Assembly: GCF_036014195.1 (NCBI RefSeq)
Contig: NZ_CP107918.1
Span: 4,712,001 to 4,776,000 of the forward strand
Reading direction: 5' to 3'
Source: Streptomyces sp. NBC_00442
GTDB taxonomy: Bacteria > Actinomycetota > Actinomycetes > Streptomycetales > Streptomycetaceae
DNA length: 64,000 nucleotides
Shown here: positions 38,876 to 47,364 of the stretch, piece after piece
How positions within the stretch are numbered: position 1 is the stretch's first letter
Layout: each line of letters opens with the position of its first letter
Position numbers and translations under genes: made by a program
Notes under the pieces: model-generated
Seen by the model: the letters and a program-made list of their open reading frames with translations, nothing else
Databases searched by the model: none
What the model was told of the DNA's origin: nothing

Positions 38876-40075
38876 ATGCTCGGCCCGGACCTCTGTCCCA
38901 GGCCCCGCGGCGTGCGCCGCGGGGCTGCTCTGGCGTTGGTCTTCGTGACCGTTCTGGCGACCGCGGCCGCCACCAACTGCCTGCCGGGCGCCGAGCGCGA
39001 GCCCGTCGCGTTACCGGCCGGGGCCTCCGCCGCCCAGGGCGTGGACGCGCGGCAGGGGCACACGACGCGCGGCGGCGACCGCACCGCCGAGGACGTGGCG
39101 CGCGCGGCCGCCGAGGCCGAGGCCGACGGCAAGTCGGGCACCCGGGCCGCCGAGGAGGCGGTCGGGCGCAGCGGGGACCGGTGGGGCGCGGTCTACGACA
39201 AGGCGGAGTACGAGCAGTACGCGGACGCCCTCGAAGGCCGCTACACCGGTGTCGGCCTCTGGCTCGCCCTGACCGGCGACGGACGGACCCAGGTGACCCG
39301 GGTCGAGGCCGGCGGGCCCGCCGCCCGCGCCGGGATCGAGCCCGGGGACTTCCTGCACAGCGTCGACCAGTGGTCCGCGGACGGCCGCCCCGTCACCGAC
39401 GCCGTCGCCCGGCTCCGCGGGGACGCGGCCGGCAGCAAGGTCGTGGTCGGCCTGAGCCGGGGCTCGCGCAGCTGGACCCGGACGCTGGACCGGGCGGTCC
39501 TCGGCACTCACGACGTGTCCGTCACCGACCTCTCCGCCAAGGCCGTGGTGATCAAGGTGGCCGCCTTCTCCAAGGGCTCGGGCGCGCTGGTGCGCGACGC
39601 GGTGCGCCGGGCCCCGAAGGGCGCCGGGATCCTGCTCGACCTGCGGGGCAACAGCGGCGGCCTGGTCACCGAGGCCACCGCCGCCGCCTCCGCCTTCCTC
39701 GACGGCGGCCTGGTCGCCACGTACGACGTGCACGGCCGTCAGCGCGCTCTGTACGCGCAGGGCGGCGGCGACGGCGCGAGGCCCCTGGTCGTGCTGATCG
39801 ACGGCGGCACCATGAGCGCGGCCGAGCTGCTGACCGGCGCGCTCCAGGACCGCGGCCGGGCGGTCACCGTCGGCTCGCGCACCTTTGGCAAGGGCTCGGT
39901 CCAGATGCCCACCGGGCTGCCGGGCGGATCGGTGGCCGAGCTGACCGTGGGCCACTACCGCACCCCGGCCGGGCACGGCCTCGACGGCTCGGGCATCACC
40001 CCGGACCTGCCCGTCACCGAGCACGCCCTCGAACACGCCGAGACGGTTCTGAGCGGCCTCGGCGGCGCGACGTAA
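38876..40075 (+). CDS. S41-family C-terminal processing protease
   Basis: This secreted or membrane-anchored serine protease has 399 residues: an N-terminal hydrophobic helix (about residues 20-35), an Ala/Glu-rich stretch, a PDZ domain (about 125-195; GVGLWLALTG, AGIEPGDFLHSVD) and the S41 catalytic core. The Ser-Lys dyad is in GGTMSAAEL and TFGKGSVQ. Such proteases trim exported or cell-envelope proteins. ATG 38876 is chosen as the likely leaderless start. It lies between ftsX and smpB, as in other Streptomyces. Confidence 0.88.
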   Translation: MLGPDLCPRPRGVRRGAALALVFVTVLATAAATNCLPGAEREPVALPAGASAAQGVDARQGHTTRGGDRTAEDVARAAAEAEADGKSGTRAAEEAVGRSGDRWGAVYDKAEYEQYADALEGRYTGVGLWLALTGDGRTQVTRVEAGGPAARAGIEPGDFLHSVDQWSADGRPVTDAVARLRGDAAGSKVVVGLSRGSRSWTRTLDRAVLGTHDVSVTDLSAKAVVIKVAAFSKGSGALVRDAVRRAPKGAGILLDLRGNSGGLVTEATAAASAFLDGGLVATYDVHGRQRALYAQGGGDGARPLVVLIDGGTMSAAELLTGALQDRGRAVTVGSRTFGKGSVQMPTGLPGGSVAELTVGHYRTPAGHGLDGSGITPDLPVTEHALEHAETVLSGLGGAT

Positions 40076-40109
40076 ACCGCTTGCGCGGGGGTGAGAAAAT
40101 GGCCGCACT

Positions 40110-40637
40110 ATGGCTAAGAACACGGGCAAGGACAAAGAGAAGGACAGCAAGCGCAAGATCGTCGCGCAGAACAAGAAGGCACGGCACGACTACCTCGTCA
40201 TCGACACCTACGAGTGCGGTCTCGTGCTCACCGGCACCGAGGTGAAGTCGCTGCGGCAGGGCCGGGCGTCGCTGGTCGACGGGTTCGTGCAGATCGACGG
40301 TGGCGAGGCGTGGCTGCACAACGTGCACGTGCCGGAGTACGCGCAGGGCACGTGGACCAACCACAGCGCGCGGCGCAAGCGGAAGCTGCTGCTGCACCGT
40401 GCCGAGATCGACAAGCTGGAGTCGAAGTCGGGGGAGTCGGGTCACACGATCGTGCCCCTCGCGCTCTACTTCAAGGACGGCCGCGCCAAGATCGAGATCG
40501 CGCTGGCCAAGGGCAAGAAGGAGTACGACAAGCGGCAGACCCTGCGCGAGAAGCAGGACCGGCGCGAGACGGACCGCGCCATCTCGGCGGTCAAGCGCAA
40601 GGAGCGGGCGAGCCTTCGCCAGGCCCGCCCGGAATAA
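40110..40637 (+). CDS. smpB: SsrA-binding protein SmpB
   Basis: SmpB binds tmRNA and guides it to stalled ribosomes. The 175-residue protein has the OB fold core ([31 protein letters not shown], here cited from [19 protein letters not shown]), the [12 protein letters not shown] motif and a long basic C-terminal tail that enters the mRNA channel. Its partner ssrA starts 77 bases after the stop, the common arrangement. Confidence 0.97.
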   Translation: MAKNTGKDKEKDSKRKIVAQNKKARHDYLVIDTYECGLVLTGTEVKSLRQGRASLVDGFVQIDGGEAWLHNVHVPEYAQGTWTNHSARRKRKLLLHRAEIDKLESKSGESGHTIVPLALYFKDGRAKIEIALAKGKKEYDKRQTLREKQDRRETDRAISAVKRKERASLRQARPE

Positions 40638-40663
40638 GCTGGCACCGTCGGCCGTTGGTCACG

Positions 40664-40669
40664 TACGAT
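40664..40669 (+). promoter_or_regulatory. -10 element upstream of ssrA
   Basis: tacgat lies about 45 bases before the mature tmRNA 5' end and could start a precursor that is trimmed by RNase P. Confidence 0.4.
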
Positions 40670-40714
40670 GGGCCGTGCACCTCACAGCGGGTGCGCGTTT
40701 TGGAAACACCACAT

Positions 40715-41083
40715 GGGGATGATCGGTTTCGACAGCGGATGTCGAAGCAGGGGAAGCGTGTCGAGGAAGCGACAATGATCTCGTAAACCATATGTCGCAA
40801 ACAATAATCGCCAACACCAAGCGCGATTCCTTCGCCCTCGCTGCCTAAGTAGCGACTTGCGAAGTGTCAGCCCGGGGCTGTTCCCGACCCGGATCCTGGC
40901 ATCAGCTAGGGAACTAAACTTCTAGACCCGGTCACGGGGTTTAGAAGGAAATCAAACAGTGGCTGGGCCCGTCGGCGACTTGTTCGCGTGATTGCCGGGG
41001 CCGAGAAAATCGCAGCGAACTGCACACGGAGAAGCCCTGTTTTTGCACCGTTGGACGCGGGTTCGATTCCCGCCATCTCCACC
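40715..41083 (+). ncRNA. ssrA: Transfer-messenger RNA
   Basis: tmRNA rescues ribosomes stalled on mRNAs lacking a stop codon and tags the product for degradation. The 5' end (ggggatg) pairs with catctcc near the 3' end to form the tRNA-like acceptor stem, followed by the T-arm with ggttcgattcc. The terminal A of CCA is not encoded after acc (41081-41083). The tag frame starts at 40810. smpB is directly upstream. Confidence 0.97.
40810..40848 (+). other. tmRNA tag reading frame
   Basis: The resume codon GCC at 40810 starts the peptide ANTKRDSFALAA, ending at TAA 40846-40848. The C-terminal ALAA is the signal for ClpP-type proteases. Confidence 0.93.
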
Positions 41084-41133
41084 GTCGAGGAGAATCCGGA
41101 TGATGTCCGGACCCCCTCGCCCCATGTAGGCAG

Positions 41134-41163
41134 AGGCCCGGTCGCTTTCGAGCGGCCGGGCCT
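41134..41163. terminator. tmRNA terminator
   Basis: A 13-bp stem (41134-41146 with 41151-41163) closes a ttcg loop. It lies 50 bases after the tmRNA end and 20 bases before the convergent hypothetical gene's stop. Confidence 0.85.
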
Positions 41164-41182
41164 TTGTCGTCGCTCCTGCCGG

Positions 41183-41602
41183 TCAGACGGTCGGCTGCCC
41201 GGTCAGCATGCCGAGGAGCTGGTCCATTTCGTTGCGCCATATGCGGTGCACGTTCATGCGGATCGGCTTCGGCTGGCCGGGCAGCTGGCAGCGGAACGAG
41301 CTCCACAGCGTGTTCCGGCGGACGTCGCTGATCATCTGCATCGCCTCGTGCGGCGGAATCGCGGTGACGATCTCCTGCGGGCGGTTGCTCATCCGGCTGG
41401 CCCGGTGCAGCAGCACGGCCTGCTGGGTCACGGTGACGAAGTAGTACGTCAGGAAGGCCTGGCCTATGACGCCGATGAGGCTCATCAGCCACACGCTCGG
41501 GCCGGCTATCGCCTGGATCGTGACGATCGGGCGGTCCTGGGGATTGGCCTGCGCGATCGCCTCGGCGACCTGCCGCTGAATCGTCGACTTCTTCATGGCC
41601 AT
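41183..41602 (-). CDS. Hypothetical membrane protein
   Basis: The 139-residue protein has a polar N-terminus (KKSTIQRQVAEAIAQ), one or two hydrophobic stretches (VWLMSLIGVIGQAFLTYYF, about residues 37-56) and a cytoplasmic-looking C-terminal half with several Arg and Trp. I do not recognise a family. ATG 41602 is chosen because aggaaagg lies about 11 bases upstream; a start at 41638 is also possible. It is convergent with tmRNA and upstream of the MFS gene on the same strand. Confidence 0.65.
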   Translation of the reverse strand: MAMKKSTIQRQVAEAIAQANPQDRPIVTIQAIAGPSVWLMSLIGVIGQAFLTYYFVTVTQQAVLLHRASRMSNRPQEIVTAIPPHEAMQMISDVRRNTLWSSFRCQLPGQPKPIRMNVHRIWRNEMDQLLGMLTGQPTV

Positions 41603-41656
41603 GGGGATAGGCCTTTCCTGACACACGGTCATACTCAAGGGGGGACGTCCCGCTCA

Positions 41657-42892
41657 TCAGCGGGGCGGTGCAGCGTACCGCCCGCGTCCGGCGGCGCTCA
41701 CCACCAGGGCGAGGGCCGCCGCGCAGACCGGGACCACGTAGCCCACCCCGGGGCCCGCTCGCTCCACGACCTGCCCGCCGACGGCCGAGCCGGCCGCGAT
41801 GCCGCCGAGGATCGCGGTGACGGCGAGGGTCATGCCCTCGTTCAACTGCCCCGGCGGGGTGAGCCGCTGCACCAGCGTCATGGCGGTGACCATGGTGGGC
41901 GCGGTGGCGGCGCCCGCGCACAGCAGCGCCGCCGCGAGCAGGGGCAGCGGTCCGCCGGAGCGCGCCGTGAGCAGCGGCAGCCACATCAGGAGGCTCATGG
42001 CGCCGACGCACCCGACGAGCCGGCCCGCCACGTCGCGCGCGGGCCGCGCCGCGCCATAGGCGAGTCCCGCGGCGCACGAGCCGGCCGCCTGGAGCGCGAG
42101 CACCGCGCCCGCGGCGGAGCGGTGGCCGAGACCGTCGGCGTACGCGATGGTCGTGATCTCCAGCGCGCCGAACACCGCGCCCGTGGCGAGGAAAACGGCC
42201 AGCAGCGGCGCGAACCCCCGTGCACGCACAGGGGAGTTGGAGCCGGCCGTACGCGGCGATGCGGGCGGCTCGGTCGTGCGCTGGGCGGCGAACAGCAGCA
42301 CGCCCGTCATCAGCAGGACCGCCCCGACAAGGGTGCCGGCCTCGGGGAACAGTGCCGAGCACAGGAACGCGGCGGCGACCGGGCCGACCATGAAGCACAG
42401 TTCGTCGGCGGCCTGCTCGAAGGAATTGGCCGTGTGCAGGGCTGCCGCGTCGAGGGGCGAGGGGCCCCGGTGCAGATGGGCCCAGCGGGCGCGGGACATG
42501 CCGCCGGTGTTGGGGGTGGTGGCGGTCGCGGCGTAGGAGGCGAACAGGGTCCAGTCCGGGGCGCCGAAGCGCACGCACAGGAGCAGGGAGAGCGAGCCGA
42601 GTACCGCGACCGCCGTGGCGGGCACGGCGATCCTGGCCTGGCCGTGCCGGTCCACGAGCCGGGCCGTCCAGGGGGCGACCAGCGCGGTCGCGGCGAGCCC
42701 GGTCGCGGTGACCGCGCCCGCGAGGCCGTACGAACCGCGGGCCCCCGCGATCATGATCACGGCGCTGACGCCGAACATGCCCATGGGGAGCCGGGCGACG
42801 AGGTTGGGCAGGGTGAAGGCGCGGGCGCCGGGGGTGCGGAACAGGCATATGTACGGGTTCGGGCGGCGGGGGAGGAGGGTCGGATGCGGCAT
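41657..42892 (-). CDS. MFS transporter
   Basis: The 411-residue protein has about twelve hydrophobic helices and the MFS loop motif (RLVDRHGQARI) after the second helix. It resembles Streptomyces MFS exporters of unknown substrate. ATG 42892 follows ggaaagga. A divergent LysR gene starts 101 bases away, with a GTCAAC/GTTGAC inverted repeat between, so the regulator likely controls it. The substrate could be a drug or metabolite; nothing here identifies it. Confidence 0.85.
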   Translation of the reverse strand: MPHPTLLPRRPNPYICLFRTPGARAFTLPNLVARLPMGMFGVSAVIMIAGARGSYGLAGAVTATGLAATALVAPWTARLVDRHGQARIAVPATAVAVLGSLSLLLCVRFGAPDWTLFASYAATATTPNTGGMSRARWAHLHRGPSPLDAAALHTANSFEQAADELCFMVGPVAAAFLCSALFPEAGTLVGAVLLMTGVLLFAAQRTTEPPASPRTAGSNSPVRARGFAPLLAVFLATGAVFGALEITTIAYADGLGHRSAAGAVLALQAAGSCAAGLAYGAARPARDVAGRLVGCVGAMSLLMWLPLLTARSGGPLPLLAAALLCAGAATAPTMVTAMTLVQRLTPPGQLNEGMTLAVTAILGGIAAGSAVGGQVVERAGPGVGYVVPVCAAALALVVSAAGRGRYAAPPR

Positions 42893-42962
42893 GCGCCAAT
42901 CCTTTCCGGCGCGGCGCGAAGCGGTCCAACACCTGATCGGCGCCCATTCACGCACTCTTGTT

Positions 42963-42986
42963 GTCAACGCCCGCGGTGCGGTTGAC
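42963..42986. promoter_or_regulatory. LysR-type operator candidate
   Basis: gtcaac (42963-42968), a 12-base gap and gttgac (42981-42986) form a perfect inverted repeat between the divergent MFS and LysR genes, a typical position for LysR-family binding. Confidence 0.5.
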
Positions 42987-42993
42987 TGCCCGC

Positions 42994-44004
42994 GTGCCCC
43001 GCGATGCCGACCCCCGCCTGCTGCGCTGCTTCGTCGCCGTCGCCGAAGAGCTGCACTTCACCCGCGCCGCCGCCCGGCTCTTCGTCGCCCAGCAGGCGCT
43101 GAGCCGCGATGTCCGGCGCCTGGAGCGGGAGTTGGGCGCCGAGCTCCTCATCCGCACCACCCGCGCCGTGGCGCTCACCCCCGACGGGGAGCGGCTCCTT
43201 CCGTACGCCCGCCGGGTGCTCGCCGCGCACGACGAACTGCGCGACGCCTGGACGGATCAGGGCCGGGAGCGGCCGCTCCTGGTCGACGTCTCGGCGCCCG
43301 TGGGCACCGGCGCGCGGGTGCTCGCCGCGGCCCGCGCGGCGGCTCCGGGCGCCGAGTTCGTGGCCCGGTTCATCAGCGGCCTCACCGGCGCGGCCGCCGA
43401 GATCCTCGCCGGGCGGCTCGACGTCTCGTTCGGCCGGGTGGCCGGCCTCGACCCGGCCGTCCGCGCGGCCCTCGGCCACCAGGCGGTGCGCTTCGAGCGG
43501 ATGGCGGTGCTGCTCGACGCGGACCACCGGCTCGCGCGCCTCGCCGAGGTGGCGCTGGAGGCGCTGGCCGGCGAGACGCTGTACGTGGCGGCGGGCAACC
43601 CGGCCACCCTGGAGTGGACCGACCTGGCCGGGCGGCTCTTCGCGGGCCGCGGCATCGAGGCGGCCGCTCCGTTCCCGGAGATCGCGGGCGAGGAGGAGTT
43701 CGTACGGGTGGTGCGCAAGCGGGGCTGGTCGGTGCTTGCCAGTACCGACTTCATGGAAGTGCCCGGCATGGTCGTGCGTCCGCTGACCGCGCCCGTGCCG
43801 CTCTCGCCGGTGTCGATGGTGTGGCGCAAGGGGATCACCCATCCCGGAGTCCGCGTCCTGCGCAGGGCCGCGGCCGAGGCGTCGGCCGCGCACGGATGGC
43901 TGACGCGCCCCGCCGGCAGCTGGCTCCCCGAGCCCGACTTGTCCCTGATGATGGCCGATGCCCCGGATGTGGGCCGCCTAAGGCGAACATCACGCGATAC
44001 GTGA
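42994..44004 (+). CDS. LysR-family transcriptional regulator
   Basis: The 336-residue protein has the N-terminal winged HTH of the family (LLRCFVAVAEELHFTRAAARL, cited from FVAVAEELHFTRAAARLFVA) and a C-terminal effector-binding domain. GTG 42994 is chosen; the frame from TTG 42958 is open but adds an odd leader, and no clear ribosome site is seen for either. It is divergent from the MFS gene, the usual layout for a local activator. The effector is unknown. Confidence 0.85.
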   Translation: MPRDADPRLLRCFVAVAEELHFTRAAARLFVAQQALSRDVRRLERELGAELLIRTTRAVALTPDGERLLPYARRVLAAHDELRDAWTDQGRERPLLVDVSAPVGTGARVLAAARAAAPGAEFVARFISGLTGAAAEILAGRLDVSFGRVAGLDPAVRAALGHQAVRFERMAVLLDADHRLARLAEVALEALAGETLYVAAGNPATLEWTDLAGRLFAGRGIEAAAPFPEIAGEEEFVRVVRKRGWSVLASTDFMEVPGMVVRPLTAPVPLSPVSMVWRKGITHPGVRVLRRAAAEASAAHGWLTRPAGSWLPEPDLSLMMADAPDVGRLRRTSRDT

Positions 44005-44156
44005 ACACATGTCCACAGCGGCGTGCGCTACATTCAACGCCCGGGTGCGGCGGGATGGTGGGGGCGCGAGGAACGGGTGGGGTTTCCCTGTTCCGGATGT
44101 GGCGCCCGGGAGTCGTGCGCGCAACCCGCGAAACACATCAGGGAGTGCGTACGAAC

Positions 44157-44984
44157 ATGGACAGTCGGATAGAGAACGGGCCGGGCGGTCAGACCCGCAC
44201 CGGTCACACCGCCAAGGGACACCCGCAGCACGACGCGACGATGCAACTCGGCGTCTTCGCGGAGCAGTTGATCAAGCCCGGGGCGACGGAACGGGCCACC
44301 GAGCGGGCCACCGACCGGACGCCCGAACGGGCGACGGCGGGGCGCGAGCCGGCGGTCCTGCCGGTCAGGACCGAGTCGGTCAGGGCCGAGACGGTCAGGA
44401 CCGAGACGCTGGACCGGATGGTCAAGCCCGCGCAGGCGGAACGGGCGGCCGAGCCCGAGCCGGTGGAGCGGTCCGCGACCCAGAAGATCCCCATCTTCCG
44501 GCCGCTCGCCGCCATCCCGAGCCAGCGGGGCCACGACCGGCCCGTATTCGTCGACTCCAGCGGGCGCCGGGGCAAGAAGCTGCGCTGGCTCGGCTGGATC
44601 TTCGGGCTCGCCGCGACCGGCTTCGCCGTGGCGCTCGTCGGATCGCTGCTCGGCGGAAGCGCCAGCGCCCCCGGCCTGACCATCCCCGACGGCAAGGCCG
44701 ACGCCGTGACGGCCCCGCCCAAGGCGACCGCGACCGCGTCGCAGGCCGCCAAGTCCCCGCGGCCCAAAGCGTCCCCGAAGGAGATCGTGGCCCCCACGCA
44801 CAGCGCCCCCAAGGCGCCGTCGCCCAAGGCCTCCAAGTCCTCCCGGTCCGCCGCGAGCTCGCACAGCGCGACCCCCGTCACGGGGCACAGCCCGGTGAAC
44901 ACCAAGGCCTCCCCGTCCGTCGGCGCCTCGACCAGGCCGACCGGCCACGTCGTCTCGCCCTCCGGCGGCGCGACCGGCGCCTGA
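44157..44984 (+). CDS. matA: MatA-like membrane protein of the mat locus
   Basis: The 275-residue protein has a basic/acidic N-terminus with a repeated ATER/ATDR stretch, an IPIFRPL motif, one transmembrane helix (about 141-163; WLGWIFGLAATGFAVALVGS) and an Ala/Pro/Ser/Lys-rich outer domain. It sits directly before the matB-type gene. In S. coelicolor and S. lividans, the mat genes make a poly-N-acetylglucosamine-like polymer that glues hyphae into pellets (established work on matAB); the role of the first protein is not clear. ATG 44157 follows agggag. Assignment by position and topology is likely but not certain. Confidence 0.65.
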   Translation: MDSRIENGPGGQTRTGHTAKGHPQHDATMQLGVFAEQLIKPGATERATERATDRTPERATAGREPAVLPVRTESVRAETVRTETLDRMVKPAQAERAAEPEPVERSATQKIPIFRPLAAIPSQRGHDRPVFVDSSGRRGKKLRWLGWIFGLAATGFAVALVGSLLGGSASAPGLTIPDGKADAVTAPPKATATASQAAKSPRPKASPKEIVAPTHSAPKAPSPKASKSSRSAASSHSATPVTGHSPVNTKASPSVGASTRPTGHVVSPSGGATGA

Positions 44985-45210
44985 CGGGCGCCCGACGCGC
45001 CGTCGTCGCCGCCCCGCCCCGCCCACGGCGGCCGGGACCGCACCCCCAGCACTCCACCTCGCCGGCCCGTCCGGCGCAGCACCGCCGGCTCGTCCGGCGT
45101 CCGAACACCGCCCTTCAGGACCGCCCGCAGCGGTCCGGACCGGCGGCCCTGTGCACCAACCCCGTACGGCCTCCACGGCGTACCGGCCCGAAGGCGTAAC
45201 GACACCTGCC

Positions 45211-47364
45211 ATGAGAACCACCCAGGCCAAGCCGCGGCCGACGCGGCGCAAGCGGCTGCCCATGCGCTACCTGCTGCCGCTCCTGCTGCTCGTCGCGCTC
45301 GTCGCGATGCTGATGCTGCGCGGCTATGTGCACAGCGAGATCTCCGCGGACCACCGCGTGCGCGACCCCGCACCCACCGACCGGGTGCCGGACAAGATCA
45401 TCGACGGCGGTCCGGTCATCGACGCGCGCGACCCCGCCAAGCCGGTCAGCCTCCAGATCCCGGACCACAAGATCGTCATCACCTTCGACGACGGCCCGGA
45501 CCCCACGTGGACCCCGAAGGTCCTCGACGAGCTGAAGAAGTACCACGCGCACGCCGTCTTCTTCGTCACCGGAACCAACGCCTCGCGCTACCCGGACCTC
45601 ATCAAGCGCATGGTCGCCGAGGGCCACGAGGTGGGGCTGCACACCTTCAACCACCCCGACCTGTCCTACCAGTCCAAGTCGCGCATCGACCGGGAGCTCT
45701 CCGAGAACCAGCTCGCGCTCGCGGGCGCCGCCGGCGTGCACAGCTCGCTCTTCCGGCCGCCGTACTCCTCCTTCGCCGACGCCATGGACAACGACACCTG
45801 GCCGATCGTCCAGTACGTCGGCAGCAAGGGCTACGTCGTGGCGCTCGACTCCACCGACAGCGAGGACTGGCAGCGCCCCGGCGTCAAGAAGATCATCCAC
45901 AATGCCACCCCGGAGGACGACAAGGGCGCCATCGTGCTCATGCACGACTTCGGCGGCGACCGCTCGCAGACCGTGGCCGCGCTCGACAAGTTCCTGCCGG
46001 ACATGCAGGAGTCGGGGTACACCTTCGTCAACCTCACCACCGCGCTCGGCGCGCCCAGTGCGCTGACTCCGGTCAGCGGGATGGACCTGTGGAAGGGCGA
46101 GGCGTTCGTCGGCGCCGTCCAGGTCGCCGAGCACACCACCGACTTCCTCGTCGTCGGCCTCGCCATCATCGGTGTGCTGGTCTTCGCCCGCTTCGGCCTG
46201 ATGCTGGTGCTCTCCTTCGTGCACGCCCGCAGGGTCCGCAGGAAGGACTTCCAGTGGGGGCCGCCGGTCACCGAACCGGTCTCGGTGCTCGTGCCCGCGT
46301 ACAACGAACGCGAATGCATCGCCAACACCGTCCGTTCGCTCATGGAGAGCGATCATCCGATCGAAGTGATCGTGATCGACGACGGTTCGAGCGACGGCAC
46401 CGCCGACATCGTCGAGGCGCTCGGCCACCCCAATGTGCGCGTGGTGCGCCAGGAGAACGCCGGCAAGCCCGCGGCCCTCAACAACGGCATCGCGCACGCC
46501 CGTTACGAGATCGTCGTGATGATGGACGGCGACACCGTCTTCGAGCCGTCGACCGTACGCGAACTCGTGCAGCCCTTCGGCAACACGCGCGTCGGCGCCG
46601 TGGCCGGCAACGCCAAGGTCGGCAACCGCAACTCGCTGATCGGCGCCTGGCAGCACATCGAGTACGTGATGGGCTTCAACCTCGACCGCCGCATGTACGA
46701 CCTGATGGGCATCATGCCCACCATCCCCGGCGCGGTCGGCGCCTTCCGCCGCCAGGCCCTGGAACGGGTCGGCGGCATGAGCGAGGACACCCTCGCCGAG
46801 GACACCGACATCACCATGGCCATCCACCGCGACGGCTGGCGCGTGGTCTACTCCGAGAACGCCCGCGCCTGGACCGAGGCGCCCGAGTCCGTCCAGCAGC
46901 TGTGGTCGCAGCGCTACCGCTGGTCGTACGGCACCATGCAGGCGATCTGGAAGCACCGCGGCGCCATCAAGGACCGCGGCGCGTCCGGCCGCTTCGGCCG
47001 CGTCGGCCTCCCGCTGGTCGCCCTGTTCATGGTGGTGGCGCCGCTGCTCGCGCCGCTCATCGACATCTTCCTGCTCTACGGCATCGTCTTCGGCAAGACC
47101 GAACAGACCATCGTGGCCTGGCTCGTCGTCCTCGCGATCCAGGGGGTGTGCGCGGCGTACGCCTTCCGGCTCGACAAGGAACGCCTCACCCACCTCCTCT
47201 CGCTCCCCCTCCAGCAGGTCCTCTACCGGCAGTTGATGTACGTCGTGCTGCTCCAGTCCTGGATCACCGCGGTGACCGGCGGCCGGCTGCGCTGGCAGAA
47301 GCTGCGCCGCACCGGCGTCGTCGAGGCGCCGGGCAACCCGGCCGAGCGGAAGGCCGCACGATGA
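45211..47364 (+). CDS. matB: MatB-like bifunctional glycosyltransferase/polysaccharide deacetylase
   Basis: This 717-residue protein has an N-terminal membrane helix, an extracellular polysaccharide deacetylase domain (about residues 75-300, with the NodB-type metal motif ITFDDGPDPTWTP and HTFNHPDLS), a second membrane segment and a cytoplasmic family 2 glycosyltransferase (DDGSSDGT, MDGDTVF, EDTDI, QRYRW). Three to four membrane helices follow. Linking polymerisation and deacetylation in one chain fits poly-beta-1,6-N-acetylglucosamine synthesis, as shown for matB. ATG 45211 is chosen, but GTG 45151 cannot be excluded. Its stop overlaps the next start (ATGA). Confidence 0.88.
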   Translation: MRTTQAKPRPTRRKRLPMRYLLPLLLLVALVAMLMLRGYVHSEISADHRVRDPAPTDRVPDKIIDGGPVIDARDPAKPVSLQIPDHKIVITFDDGPDPTWTPKVLDELKKYHAHAVFFVTGTNASRYPDLIKRMVAEGHEVGLHTFNHPDLSYQSKSRIDRELSENQLALAGAAGVHSSLFRPPYSSFADAMDNDTWPIVQYVGSKGYVVALDSTDSEDWQRPGVKKIIHNATPEDDKGAIVLMHDFGGDRSQTVAALDKFLPDMQESGYTFVNLTTALGAPSALTPVSGMDLWKGEAFVGAVQVAEHTTDFLVVGLAIIGVLVFARFGLMLVLSFVHARRVRRKDFQWGPPVTEPVSVLVPAYNERECIANTVRSLMESDHPIEVIVIDDGSSDGTADIVEALGHPNVRVVRQENAGKPAALNNGIAHARYEIVVMMDGDTVFEPSTVRELVQPFGNTRVGAVAGNAKVGNRNSLIGAWQHIEYVMGFNLDRRMYDLMGIMPTIPGAVGAFRRQALERVGGMSEDTLAEDTDITMAIHRDGWRVVYSENARAWTEAPESVQQLWSQRYRWSYGTMQAIWKHRGAIKDRGASGRFGRVGLPLVALFMVVAPLLAPLIDIFLLYGIVFGKTEQTIVAWLVVLAIQGVCAAYAFRLDKERLTHLLSLPLQQVLYRQLMYVVLLQSWITAVTGGRLRWQKLRRTGVVEAPGNPAERKAAR

